A stretch of 64,000 nucleotides of DNA from Oasisia sp. SBJ-2009 (GCA_964017155.1 OZ024866.1:18975358-19039357), one strand, 5' to 3'. Positions 29,890 through 44,709 are shown, numbered from the stretch's first letter. Notes: generated by a model not told the origin, from the letters alone. Numbers and translations are program-made.

Positions 29890-32800
29890 AAAAAGGGAAA
29901 CACTTGTAAAAATGGGAAGTGAAAACCTTGCTTTCCCAAAAATGGATGTCCCTTATGTCCGTGTTGTAATAAAAGGATGAAAGTGTACCAAGGTAGTAAG
30001 TGGAAGATAACTTATACTTATTGACTTACCAAGGTGGTAAGTGGAAGATAACCTATTGACTTGTGTAATTAGTCCGTCGGTAAATGTCAAGAAGAAACAA
30101 TCTTGTCATATTTGTGGGTATAATCTTGGCAAATGGTTTTAATGTCGTTTAAATAGTATGTAGAACTTAAAAACCCTTGTTACCATTTTTAAACCTTGTT
30201 GCAATTTTTTCTCCTTAGTCCCATAGTGACTTAGCTGCCATTTTAAAAATGGCCGCCAAATTTAATTTCCCCTTATGTTAATGATTTTTCATCTACAGCA
30301 ATACACATTGTGTGTGGATATATGTCACATGGGACAATAATATCAAATATACCACTCTTTCACCTACGCCATTTTTAAAGATGCCGGGCATGACAAATGT
30401 CATAATATCTCAAAATCTAAGTCACAATGAGCAGTAATATTTATGATATTTGCTAGCTTGGTGGATAGCGATATATACACAAATTTACTCTTGATCTTGA
30501 CTCTCTTGACTAACATTCATATATCCGCCATTTTTAGAGATGGCATCCAACTTACTCTTTAAGCCATGTCTTAATCTACGTAATCTAGAGCTACAAAATC
30601 GATGCCAAGATGTATGGTTTTTAGATATGATTATTTAAATTGTATTACTTTTGACCTTTGTTGACTTTGAATATTATTATATCCATGGTGTAAGTGGCTA
30701 CGAGACCAAAAATGTATGTCAAATTACATAATTTTAGAAGCAATTATGTGTTTGTACTTTTGACTTATCCGCTATTGTAAAAGATGGCCCCGTAAAATAT
30801 TATTATTTTGTATCTTAAGAGAGTAAGTAAGTAAGTAAGTAAGTAAAAGCTTTATTTCTTGATGGTATTAACCATGTCACGTGGTATGTCGTGATTTGCA
30901 ATGGCCCGTCATCTTACATACATACATACACCATATATAGTATATAAATAATTAAACGTACAATAGGACTGCAGTTCAAATACAGTGTATCTGATAACAA
31001 CGACATCATTGTATTTGCACCCTATGCGCCTCCCAACACAGGTAACAGGTACCCCAGAGACACCGTCCACATTCCACCAGCAGACCGTTGAAACACACAC
31101 TTCAATACTATTATAATAGCAGCAACAAGATGTGATTGTTTAAAGTATGATCCCCACTATTACTACTACTACTACTACTTCTGCTGCTGCCGCTGCCGCT
31201 GCCGCTGCCGCTGCCGCTGCCGCTGCCGCTGCCGCTGCCGCTGCCGCTGCCGCTCCCGCTTCCGCTACCGCCACCACCACCAACACCACCGCCGCCGCCA
31301 CCGCCACCACCACTACCACAACATGAATGAATCCAAACAATCTACCTGCGAAATGCAAACAATCACTCGGACGTATCTATCGGGAAATGCATGCAATTGT
31401 AAAAGCTTTATTTCTTGATGGTAACCATGTCACGTGGTATATCGTGATTTTCAATGGGCCATCATCTTACATGCGTACATACATCATATACATACATACA
31501 ATAAAGCTTTAGATAAAATATATAGTTCACAACAATATAAACATAACCGCTGTGGCAATAAATAGATAAAAATAAAAATAGATAAACTGTAATTATAAAC
31601 AAATACATATTATTAAAATATTATAAAATATAAAATATTAGAATAATTAAAAAAAATTACATTGATATATTATTTAACATTATTTAAAAGAAAATGTATT
31701 GATTATAATAAAAAAAACGTTTATATAAAATAGATCGATGGCACAATTGTATAAAAAAAATAAAAAAAAATAAAAACAGCCGATCTCTGGCAGCTATAAA
31801 TTTAGCCAGATTGGCGTTGAACCAGGGACGTTGCTTATCAGTGTTGACATCCTTGACTATAATCGGAGTATGTTCGTTCAACACAGATAATTTTATATAC
31901 ATTTGTTCAAATAAGTCCAGCTTTACCTCAACGTCGTCCGTCATGTCGATCATTGTCCATGGTACATTTGTTAGTTGCTCTAAAACATATGTTCATCAAA
32001 GTGTTTAAAATCACGGTACTGGATCGTTTTGTGTACGTTCGCCTTGGCAAAACACCCGTTATGTTTCCGTACGACAGTCACTGGGCAGAGATCCAAGAGA
32101 CCGATTGACGCGACGGAAGATGTCAGTACTTTAGTACGGTTGGTTACATACACGTGGTCGAGACACGATTTCGATTATGGGCGTCTAACCTCGCATTTGA
32201 TCGAGTCCCAGCATGATCAAGTCATTGTATAACGTGTATTGTGCGCCTCCCATCAGATCCATGTTGACATCACCCAACACGTAGACGTCCGTGGTCAGGC
32301 ATAGAACGTGTCAAGCTTCAACGCTTCAACCAACAAGGAAAGACACGCATCATGGTAGCATAACTTCAATCCACAGCAATAATATGTCGTCACACTCGGG
32401 GTCACGACGACGGACGTAATTGACCGCTGTCGATATATATGCCAGCAGTCATCCACTGCGATTCCCTTTACGGTCCAGTCTTTCAGGTTGATGGAATCCT
32501 TCAATCGCAAGCATCGCATCATGATCATTCGGTGAGAGAAATGTTTCAGAAATGCCAAGAACACCCATTGGGCGTGGAGCAACTTGTGGTACGCTTTTTA
32601 ATTCATGGATGTTATTAGAGACATGATTTATGTTTCAGCTAGCTAGCCCTTTATTGCCTCACAAAGACGATAAGCGTGAGATCTGTCGGTTAACCGTCAG
32701 CAACCGGTGCTGCCAATGCCGACGGTCCATGTGATGGTGCCGCCCAGACGTCGACTGCCACAATCATCGAATTCGGCCGTCACGACTGGGTGACCCCATG

Positions 32801-35800
32801 GCCGAAGACTCCTGTCACTGTTGCGATGGCGAATATTCATCTTTGCATAACACAACGCGAATTGTCCTGTGCGTGTTCGGTGTGTCAACATGTCAACCGG
32901 CATGGGGAAACAATGCACCGGCCATTTCCGTCGCGGGTATTTGCGCTGTTCTCACGGGTCACGCAGTCGCTATTGGCGAAGTCAATAAACTAGTTCGACT
33001 CGGCTAGATTATGTATTTCTCGTAGGGAATCTACCAGGGCAAGTTTGCATGACAAACAGCCCTGGCTTGCCAGAATGTCTTGTGTTTATTATAGATGATG
33101 ATGAAATAGACCATTCCATTCTTGTGTAGGGACAGTCACGCGTATTAAGCTATGAATCCAGCAACTAATTTGCAGTCACATGATAGCGTGCGGCCGTGTT
33201 AGTTTGACGCCGCTGATCCGCCATACGCAAGCGCCCAGCCACTGGCAATCGGCAGCTTTTTCAATGTTAAATTGCTCAACGTCAGCTTCCAATGGCTTGA
33301 TTTTAGACTATTGTTATTTGTTTATAATAATTGTTATGATACTACTAATTATCAATATTTAATAATATCATCTCTCGAAAGAACCCGATTACGCTACATA
33401 TTTAGTATTTATATTTTAAAGTGGAGAAAGGTGCGGCAGCCGCCTTTTAATATATTTTGTTGAGGCAACGTTGGGTTACCTCACTATGTATCAGTAATTC
33501 AATTGTATTTCTTCCTGCAATTATACTTTTGTGTTTAGCTTGTATTTAAAGACTTAAGAACTACGATCAATGTTAATGAATTCCCACGAATAGCGTAACA
33601 TTTTAACGTATTATTTAATTATTTATATTCTAAATAATGAGTTGTAATTATTTGTTAACCATCATGGCCTTGGATCCCTGGCAACGTGAGTATCCAACAG
33701 CAATAACAAATTGCTACTTTTATGAATTGAATTTAAAAAAAGGATATTATTACAAGTTAGTGACTTGATCATATCCATCGAAACAATAGTATTAGAGTAT
33801 ATTTACTAAAACATTTTAACCGAGAGGCCAACTTCAATAGTAACTTCCTTGTTTACATTATGTTTGTGTTTGTATTTAGGTGTATATAGAAATGTAATGA
33901 CATATTTGAAGGTATGAGTCTAACACTATACGGTGGAGACAGCTGCTGTACAGTGTTTACATCAATGCCTGTTGCTAAACCTTGCCAGTATAATCTTGCG
34001 TGACAGAATAACGACCGAGGTCAGACTCATCAGACCCAGACCAGTTGAGTGAACAGTGTATGCAGAAACTGGTGTGTCTTTTAAATATACTTTTAAATAT
34101 AGTTTTAACATCAATTCGAACAATATTTGAAGTGACTGTGAATATACCACCGTATATCGTCCAGTGGGTGGCGATTTCGCAATAATAGGCGTAGGCCTAA
34201 GTCACGCTTGGCTGAATACTGGTGCGTCTTGCCAACCGTCACGCATCAGTGCTGCAGGGGCGTATTGACGATGAACTTGACTCGTGCTAAGCGGACCACC
34301 CCGCTGCACGGGCCACCTAGCGGCAGACAAGGCGGTATGACTACTAGACGCTCGGTGGAAACCTTGTTCTGCACGGCGAGCGACACTATGACAGAACGCG
34401 ACAATTGTCTTGAAGAGATTGAACTCAGCGCCACTGACGTCATGCTGGCCAAATTAACACTTTCACCATGTCGTACGTCAACACAGTTGTCCGTTTCTGC
34501 AGATCCTCCCATTAAACACGGCACGAAGGCGAAAGGAAGAACAAAAAAGGCAAACACATCATTTTGCGTACAACAATGCAAACACAACGGCAGAGAAACC
34601 GACAGCATGGTACAATGCCACCTGTGCCAGCTGTGGGTACATTACGAATGCGTGGGAGAACGGCCAGAAACGATCATTGGCTTGTGGAGCTGTCAGACAT
34701 GCCGAAAATTGCCGGCTACTGTTGTGCAATTTGTGAACACTGTAGCAAAACTAGACGCGACATTGATGCAGCTAAAAGACAACAATGCCGAACTATTTCA
34801 GCTGGTGAAGGATCAATGCAATATAAATGATGTCATCAGAAGCGAGAACACAGCACTAATCCATCAAGTGGCAACGCTACGAATCGAAGCGCACTATAAC
34901 GACGACATCAGAGCGGTGCACGAGAAGCTTGATAAACTATTATCGGACATTGAAAGCTTAACGCAGCCGACGCCCAAGCTGCAGTGGCACGTTGCAAGCG
35001 TAGTGTCCTCATGTATGATGAGCAGATTCTGCGAAACATGAATACGGTCACCACTGCGGACAACGAAGAAGTGGAGTTGCACAAGGCATCCAAAGCTACA
35101 CCGAAAGACCTCTAGTAGCCGTCCAGTGGAGCGACGTCTGCAAAAACGCTGACGAACTGACTATTGTGTGCAGCGATGGAATTACGGAAAACGCAAACAT
35201 GGAGGAGTTGAAGCAGGACTTCAGCGACCTGATCACCACTGCCACGGAGGATATAAAGCGAGTGAATATCAGCAGTGTTTTGCCTTCCACAGCGGGGGCA
35301 CAAGACGACAAAATTCAGGAAATTAACAATTTTATTAGAAATAAGTNNNNNNNNNNNNNNNNNNNNNNNNNNNNNNNNNNNNNNNNNNNNNNNNNNNNNN
35401 NNNNNNNNNNNNNNNNNNNNNNNNNNNNNNNNNNNNNNNNNNNNNNNNNNNNNNNNNNNNNNNNNNNNNNNNNNNNNNNNNNNNNNNNNNNNNNNNNNNN
35501 NNNNNNNNNNNNNNNNNNNNNNNNNNNNNNNNNNNNNNNNNNNNNNTGTGGTGTATTTTAACCGATTAGCACTCAAGTCGGGCATTGACGGTCACCTCGA
35601 ATCTCCTCAGGGGTCGGCCATAGCCGGCCAGCGAATACATCACAGCGTTTGAATTCGGTTTACGTGGTTGCGTCTAGTGACTAAGAGATGCAATAAATGT
35701 AACACCTATCTAGACATATTACATTGTGACTATTTTCGATACTTCCGTTCTCAGAAATATTTAACGCGTTTTCGAAATTTAACAGCAATATGTTTTGTTT

Positions 35801-38800
35801 TTGGTCATTTAAAAATGTCGTCCAGCCAGGTGTTGTCCACGTTTACAGCTAATATGTGTAATATATTATACAAAAATGTATACCAGTGTGTAGATAATTT
35901 AATGTTCTTTTAAATAATCCCAACTTGTAGCTGTAGAAATCCAAGCATAAAAGTTACACCGCAACAAAGTAGTTATTTTACAAAAAGTTTCAAAATGTCA
36001 TAGTGTCAACAAGAAATGGTCAGGCAATTTTATTTTCATGCAATAGCGAGAAGTGAATAATAAAGGCGCTAGAGCAAAGACAATGGCTCAAGCAATATTT
36101 TTAAACATCTAGGTCAAATAGTTGAGGAGCCACAGGCATCACGTTAAAATCGGCTGCGTGCTAATGGGTTAACTGGCGATTTTAATCAATTCAAGGACAC
36201 TTTTTTACCTACACATTATGGTTACGAGCAGCTTGTTAAGACTGCCACACGTAATTTTGCAATATTGGACAAAATGTGGTCTAACATGTCACCTGTATAT
36301 GGCTTCCCGTCAGTGATTGGTGAACTAGGAACATAAGACCACAAGATGGTACTACTTTTCCCAGCGTGGTATCCAACACTCGATACCGGAATGATCCAGA
36401 AAATTGTTACCAGGCGCATGGGTAAAACTGAAAGAGCATTGTTTACTTCGACCCTGGCACAGATGTGATGCGAGTATTTGTACACCCTGCCTACGTGCGA
36501 GGAACAGTTTACGTTTTTCCAAGAAACTGTGGACCATTTATTGGATATATGTTGTCTGTTCAAGACTGTAACAAGACACAGCACAGATAAACCATGGGTC
36601 ACCGATGGTTTTCGCCACCTGATTAGGCAGAGGCAACGTGCACGCATGGTGGGTGATGTGGAACGGGCAAACAGACTCCGTAATCAAGTGAATCGCGCAG
36701 CGCCGAAATTACGACGCCAATTCTACCAATCCAAAATTGCATCAATAGAAGCAACATCATCACGGGATTGGTGGAAATATATGAAGACACTCTTGGGTAA
36801 CTCACCTGGCGGTCAAAATGAGATGTTGGGTTTGGCAAATGCATTTACTGGTGGAGATATGGACACTCGTGTTAACCGTATGAACGCATGCTTCGTGGCG
36901 ATCAGTGAAGACTTGCCAAAACTACGAGCTACACAACCCATCTTTGACATTAATAGTGCAGCGGCCGGGACCCAAAAAATTAGATGCACCCCTACCGGAG
37001 GTATAACAAGCTGGGACCGGTCTCATGTTGACCGTATGAATCTCTAGTTTCCGAAAAACGACGTTGTAGTTGCAGCAAACTTGTACAACATCCTGAATTA
37101 ACCCTTTGTGTGCAGCAAAATATGAAAAAAATACGTTTTCACTTACTTGTTTATTTTATAAAATTAGCCCAGTTAATTTTTAGAATTGGTATTTATATCA
37201 ATGTATTTCTTTGCAACGGACATGTAGCAATATATTTTAGGCAGTTTTATGCCGATAAGGGGGTTAAGGGTCCAAAAATATACCCCCAAATATGGCGATG
37301 TTTGATGATTTTGACCGAACTGAAGCACATGTTCTTGCACCCTACTACCAATACATGTTATAACAGTGTCAGACCTGACTCTTTTCATCACCCAGGATGT
37401 GGCATTGATAAAAAAATAAGTTTGAGCATGGTGAAGAGGGTATAACATGGTCCATTAACCCTCTGTTTGCGACAACGCACAAACTACGTTTTTGAAATTT
37501 AGTTTTTGCTTTATCTTAATAAATACGGCATGCAGAGCAATAATTGTGGTATGTGAGTATATATGTTTTAGGGTATTCTGATTTCAAATATATAATTTTT
37601 GTGCTCCTCCTGCATTAATTTCCGCCATTTTTAAAGATGGCGGTCGTCAATACAAATGTTACAATATATCAAACATTACATCACCTAGAGCAATTATTTT
37701 GACGTAGCGGGATAGCTTGGTGGATAGCGATACCAACCATATTATTTGTCACCTTCAGCAACATAACAGTTCGCGCCATTTTTAAAGATGTCGTCTGGCA
37801 AAGTTTATTATTTCCGTATTTAAGAAATACGGTATTTAGATCCATCTTTCACCACATTTTAAATGCTTCGTATCGTCGAAGGTCGTAGCTAGTGTACAGT
37901 GGATACCTGTTTGACCCACTGTTGATATTAGTTATAAGTTTGAGACGAGTTCAACGTCGTATGTGATATGTTCCCTATTATTGCTCAATATACATGAGAT
38001 CAGTTTTATGTTAAGGGTAAAAACATATACCCAAAATATGCCGATTGCTGGTGATTTTGACCAAACTGAAGCATAGTTTATTGCACCCTACTACCAATAC
38101 ATGTCATAACAGTGTCATACCTGACTTTATTCATCACCCAGGATGTGTCATTAATAGAAACATAAGTTTGAGCATGGTGAAGTGGGTATATGCTCCATTA
38201 ACCCTCAGTCTGCGACAATGCTCAAACTATTTTTTATGAATTTTTGCCCGCGTAGGCATGTGGAAAGTCCCAGCCATAATCATCACAAAGCAGCTAACAA
38301 ATGCCAACTGTTGCCTACTCGTAACATAACAGATACCACACATGAAGTGAAACGAAGTCCCCATTTATTCAATCACACGTCTGTGTCCATCTCCTTTCCA
38401 TCATCTCCTTCAGGTTTGTTGTTCTGATTACCACAGCCTGTACAAGAACAAGCTTCGATGCACTCTAGACCGACAAGGAGACAAGGACACTTCCTCGCAC
38501 TCAAACAGTCTTTATCGGTGCAGTAGAGGTGAGTCAAGTCCTGAACCTCAATTGGAGCACATGCCTGAGTGAACATTGTCTGTGTAATACCTAAATCATC
38601 GCAAGCAGTCCATCCATGGACCACTGGTTCGATCACTTCTTCGTTAGGCATGTGGCTATTGCACCAAATCCGTGTTTGGTATTTTGCTCGAAGGACGTGT
38701 TTTTTGAAGGCATCCACCGTCGGGGGAAGCATGGATGCGGACTTGTCTGTTGTCGTAGCCATGGTGTAGCGCAACTCGTCAAGCGTGTCCATGTCACTTC

Positions 38801-41800
38801 CCTTCTTTCCGTATAGAAGTAGTGCACAGCTGCGAGCAACGGCGACGCTGTGCTCTAGGTCATCTTCAAGGAATGTCTTTAAGTTCGACAGAGTGTCTAC
38901 ATTTTTGAGCAGTTTAGAATAGGCAGATTTCTTACCTATTCTGTTCATGGAACACTCACACACTGTTTGGCCAAGTTCATTCGGAATCCTGTGTACAGGA
39001 ATGTATCGATTCTTCCCGAAATGTCCAGCATACATATACCCATGGCCACTTAAGTGTCCTCTGCTGAAATAGTAGACTAACAAGACTAAGACGTCTGTAT
39101 CATCACACTGAATTATGATCTTCTCGTAGTCCCGTGACAGACTGGAAGCGTGTAGGATCATGGGTGTATCGGCTTCCTCCTGGTTACTGTACAGTCTTGC
39201 AATGGATGACACCACAGACGGGGTAGCTTCTTTCACAAGCATTCCCTCACTGCATCCACCTGCCAAGATGATGGATTTCCCATCTGGAATGTATTCAGTC
39301 GCATGTTCCAAGATATACGCGATATATAACTCGCTAGGCTTGCCTTGTTGCCTGCTCCTTTCAGAAACTTGCGGTAGTTAGGAACTTGTCTGCTCCCCTG
39401 GATCTGATACCTAGGTAACGGTGCAGAAGAACCCCGTCGCTCTCGTTCTGTTGTCTAGATTGATGACCCATTATCATAGCGATCGAAAACAATGGTCACA
39501 CAGCTCAACTCCAAGGACGGGTTGCTGAGAAGTCGAACTGTACGTTTCTGAACCACTTCTGCCAAATCCTTGAACGTTCTGAAGTGGTTATCGTTTAGCG
39601 ATTTAACCATTGCCATGCCATCGATGATATATGCGGATGAAGTGGACGTTGGTATCTGTGGCAGCTCTGCTGGCTAAGTCGGCCTTATTGGTCTTTCTCA
39701 TCGTTCCATCACCATGGAAGAGGGCCGGTGGTACTGCAGCCAGTTCTTACTGGAGAACTTTCCTCAGGTCAACATCACGACTCTTGGAGACTCCCAGTAG
39801 CCGCCGAAACAATACCTCACTGTCAATTATGAGCTTTTGATCCTTGTCGTTTGGGAGGGCTTTCTGCATGTCCGCAAATGTTGACATGGTGCATTTCTGC
39901 ATTGGTTCCCAGAAACCTTTCGTGGGCTAGTCCCCAAGTCGTTTGCTTGACAAAGTCACCGAAGACCACTTAGCCCCTCTCTGGGATGCCCTTCGTAGAA
40001 TCATCAACTTCACGTGATGCTATTTTACCTGTGGTGATGTTCATTAGATGGTCTGGAACATCATCCAGGTCAAATGGATCTTGGTACTGACTGTAAAGGT
40101 ATTCCTTCATGTCCTTCACATCCTTTCTGTCCTTGTTCGAACGAGAAGTCCCCCAGCTCTTCATGCATTTTTCCATTGGTCTCAGAGTTACAAAGTTCTT
40201 TGAAAACCTCCGCATATTCGCCCGTGATGTGACGTGCCATTAGCCAGCGTAGCAGTGCGCCTTTGCGCAGTGTGAAACCTATAACACCCCCCTGGCTCTT
40301 TGCTTCACGATTGATTGTTTGTTCAAGGGCTTGATCTGTAGGGACACAATTGAAAATCCGACTCGCTGACCTACGAACAACAAACCCCCTCCATCATGTG
40401 GCGATACATCAGTGGTTCTCTTTCTTCCAGTTGCTTCATCTCTGCGATGTACACTGGGGTGTATCGGGAATCGTTAATTCGCCCAGCCAGGACGAAATAG
40501 GGGACAGTTTCTATCACAGCTTGTATGTGCATTAGGAAATTTGCCTCCCTGTCTGCTCGTAAGAGTCGAAGTAGTATGTTACCAGACTCAATGAAGCTAT
40601 CCCAGTATGCAAATGTTGCTGAGTTATGTCACCCTTCTTTTTGAAAGCGAGTGATCGTATCCAATACGGACTGGGGAATTGCGTCCTCAGCTATCTGGCA
40701 AACGGTAGCACAGGCAGTTGCATCTTTTGATCCGAAGGACTGCTCCAGATCTCATACTAGATGCTTGGTTTCATTGGTCAGCCACGGCACACTGTTTTTG
40801 ATGGCAAAGGCTTCAGCTGAAGTCAGGAATTAACATCTGCGACAGAGCTTCATGTGCCAAACGGACACCTCGAATTGCACGGGCATACTGCTTTCCTTGT
40901 AGCATTTGGTTAACCGTGGCAGCTGCATATACATGTGATGAAGTTAGGATGTTCTGAAGTCCGCCATCTCCGAATATTTTACCAATGCTTGCCAGGAAAG
41001 CCATTATCAGATGCATTGCTCCCAGCCTCATCATCACTTTGCCCACCAGTGGTCCAGGTCTGCTCCACAGAATCCGTTGTGCCTTGCTGTAGATTGCAAG
41101 GTCTGCTTTAACGAGTATGTGGTGCTGCCCCAACTCCTCAGATATGCGCACTAGCTTCAACAAAGTTGTAAAAATGGTACACATATCATATGGCGAGGCG
41201 TTGATGAAGGGAAGGTATCGTATCTTTGCAACTGGGACAGTCTTAGTACTCACAAGAGCATTGAAACTACTCCTCGCCGGAATGCTCGAGTCCTCATCTG
41301 CAAGGGCTCGATCTCATGTATATTGAGCGATAATAGGGAACATATTATATATGACGTTGAACTTGTCTCAAACTTATAACTAATGTTAACAGTGGGTCAA
41401 ACAGGTATCCACTGTACATTAGCTACGCCCTTCGACGATATGAAGCACTTAAAATGTGGTGAAAGATGGATCTAAATACCGTATTTCTTAAATACGGAAA
41501 TAATAAACTTTGGCAGACGCCATCTTTAAAAATGGCGCGAATTGTTATGTTGTTGAAAGTGACAAATAACATGAATGGTGTCGCTATCCACCAAACTGTC
41601 TAAATACGTCAAAATAATTGCTCTAGGTGATGTAGTTTTTGATATATTGTAACATTTGTATTGACGACCGCCATCTTTAAAAATGGCGGAAATTAATACC
41701 GGAAGAGCAAAGAAATTATATATTTTAAATCAGAATACCCTAAAACATATATACTCACATACCACAATTATTGCTCTGCATGCCGTATTTATTAAGGTAA

Positions 41801-43668
41801 AGCAAAAGCAAAAATATAAAACGTCGTTTATGCGTTGTCGCAAACAAAGGGTTAATGGACCATGTTATGCCCACTTCACCATGCTCAAACTTATATTTTT
41901 AACAATGACAAATCCTGGGTGATGAAAAGAGTCAGGTCTGACACTGTTATAACATGTATTGGTAGTAGGGTGCAAGAAAATGTGCTTCAGTTCGGTCAAA
42001 ATCACCAAACATCGCCATATTTGGGGTATATGGACCCTTAACCTTATCGGCATAAAACTGCCTAAAATATATTGCTACATGTCCATTTCAATGAAATAAA
42101 TTGATATATCTACCAATTCTAAAAATTAACTGGGCTAATTTAATAAAATAAGCAAGTAAGGGAAACGTATTTTTTTCATATTTTGCTGCACACAAAGGGT
42201 TAATGCAATATGTTGTACAAGTTTGCTGCAACTACAACGTCATTTTTCAGAAACTAGAGATTCATACGGTCAAAATGACACTGGTCCCAGCTTGTTATAC
42301 CTCCGGTAGGGGTATCTCCTTAAATAGAGCCCTTTTTCAGCTTCGGCCGCTGCACTATAAAGAACCACTGCCAGCTAAATTCACCATCAACATGAGTGAC
42401 ACTAAGTTGGCACTTGATAAGATCAAAGTAAACAAAGCTACGGGTCCGGACAGAATACCCCCATGGGCGTTGAAAGACTGTTCACATCTTCTTGCGGCGC
42501 CGGTAACTGCGATATTTAATAGTTCTCTTAGAGAAGGTGTACTGCCAAAACTATGGAAGACGGCAACTATTATTCCTGTGTCAAAGAAACATCCCCCAGT
42601 TACTATTGAAAATGACATAAGACCGATATCACTTACACCCATTATAGCTAAGGTGTTTGAATCAGTAGTGCTAAACTGGGTCGATTACTATGTTAAACCA
42701 CAAATTGATGATAAGCAGTATGGATGAATGGCAGGGACTTGTACCACGGATGCTCTTGTTGAAATGCTCCACAAATGGTATGAAAGCACCGATGTAACGG
42801 GCAATTTTGTAAGAGTGCTTTTTCTTGATTATAGCAAAGCATTTTATCTGATTAACCACGATATACTGTTAAACAAAATGACTGGAATGGAAGTACCTGC
42901 ACATCTGGTTCGATGGATGGCTGCGTTCTTACTAGATCGCGAACAGAGAGTGAAAATAGGCGACGCTGTGTCAAAACCAGGGTATCCCAATGGGGGCGTT
43001 CCCCAAGGGACTTTATCAGGGCCAAAACACTTTTTTGTCCATATCAATGATTTGCAAACGCCTTGCCCTACTTATAAATATGTTGACGACAGCACTATAT
43101 TTCAAATATGCAACCAAGACATGGTATCTGTTATCTAGGATTCTGCTGACCTTGTTGAGCAATGGTCCTGTAATAATGACATGCGTATCAATACGACTAA
43201 GACCAAAGAGATGGTTATATGTTTCAGAAGAGACAGAACATTTGTAGATTCTCTGCCATATATTTATATGAATGGCAATTATATTGAAAGAGTGTCTCAA
43301 GCAAAGGTTGTTTGAAGTGTCTGTCTTTCTTTCTTTGACAACATGAAACTGCAGTTGGACTGCAGATCATCTTGTAATTCTAAAACTGCGTATTTCGTCG
43401 TCGCTTTCGGCGACGACGAAGTACGCCGGCCCACATAAGGCCCACAGCCTAGGCGTAGGGCCTACCCAGACTTCAGCTCAACCTTCATGACACGAATTGT
43501 AAACATAAAAATGTGAGAAAACAATTCAGTATCATTTAAACAACGTTCCATGCAATAATAATCATCACATAAGATTAATGGAGATTCATTTCACTTTAAT
43601 CACTTTTCTTGAGTGCTGAGCTACAGCTTTCATTCAATCACCTGTAAACGACGAGCCAACGAACGCAA

Positions 43669-43732
<64 letters not shown>

Positions 43733-44666
43733 ACGCTCATAAAGCACGCGCCCGCTCACAGGCGTGTGCCCCCGCACGCACTCACGCAAGTAAGCGCGCG
43801 CAAAAGAAAGTGCAAGTGAGCGCCCGCTTGGACACAAGCATACATAATACATGGTTTAGTCAATGTCAAGTTAAGTATACGGCATTGCAGGTAATATCTC
43901 TACCACTGTGATGTTTCAGGTTACAGTGTTTGGATTCTCAGAAAACGGTGTTAAATATGCTGGCGGAAATGATGGCTGCTACCAGAATTCGACGACATAC
44001 CCGACTGGTTTACCGCTCCGGGAATTTAAAAGCTTCATATCAAATCTAAGAACTTCGCCCGGTCCTACTAACTACATGACCGGCTTTAATGCTGCTTATG
44101 ATGTGTTTAGTAAACACATACATAATGCCAAAGTTACTTATCATAGTAAGTATGTCAATAATAACACTGTGTTGTAATCGACTATGATAGTACACCGCGA
44201 CTTAAGATGTATTAATTTAGCTATAATATATTATGAAAGCTTTCACATACGGAGAAATGTTCAGAGAGACAAGCAATCAAGCTGGCAGGCGGGCGGGGGT
44301 CATACATAAATATTACGCCGACATTCACATAGGACGTTGGATGCTCGATGTTTATTGACTGATAGCGTGACCCTAAATGACGTACACGTGGATAAGGCCA
44401 TCAACTGTAAACATAGCGAACAAAGTCAACGTTAATATGTTGAGAAAAGTCAACATATTAAATATATTAATTAGTACACTGATAATGTACGCACACCCAT
44501 CTGTATCGTAGGTTTATATAATAATTGCTGTAATGTGCATTGTATTCCGTGTAGCACAGCCGCAACAAAACTGTCAAAGTTCGCCATTTGCTCAGTTGTT
44601 TTTGCGCCACACTTTCCTTCCGATTTAAACACGCGCGCGCACACACTCACACACACACACACACGC

Positions 44667-44709
<43 letters not shown>

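Noticed and set aside
31140..31358. Poly-Ala/Val open frame on the - strand
   Set aside because: Triplet microsatellite; no start context or conserved sequence.
34246..34608. 120-codon open frame on the - strand
   Set aside because: Antisense to LINE ORF1 with its PHD finger on the + strand.
38569..39381. Several + strand open frames across element B
   Set aside because: Antisense to the nuclease-like frame at 38373-39311; no recognisable domains.
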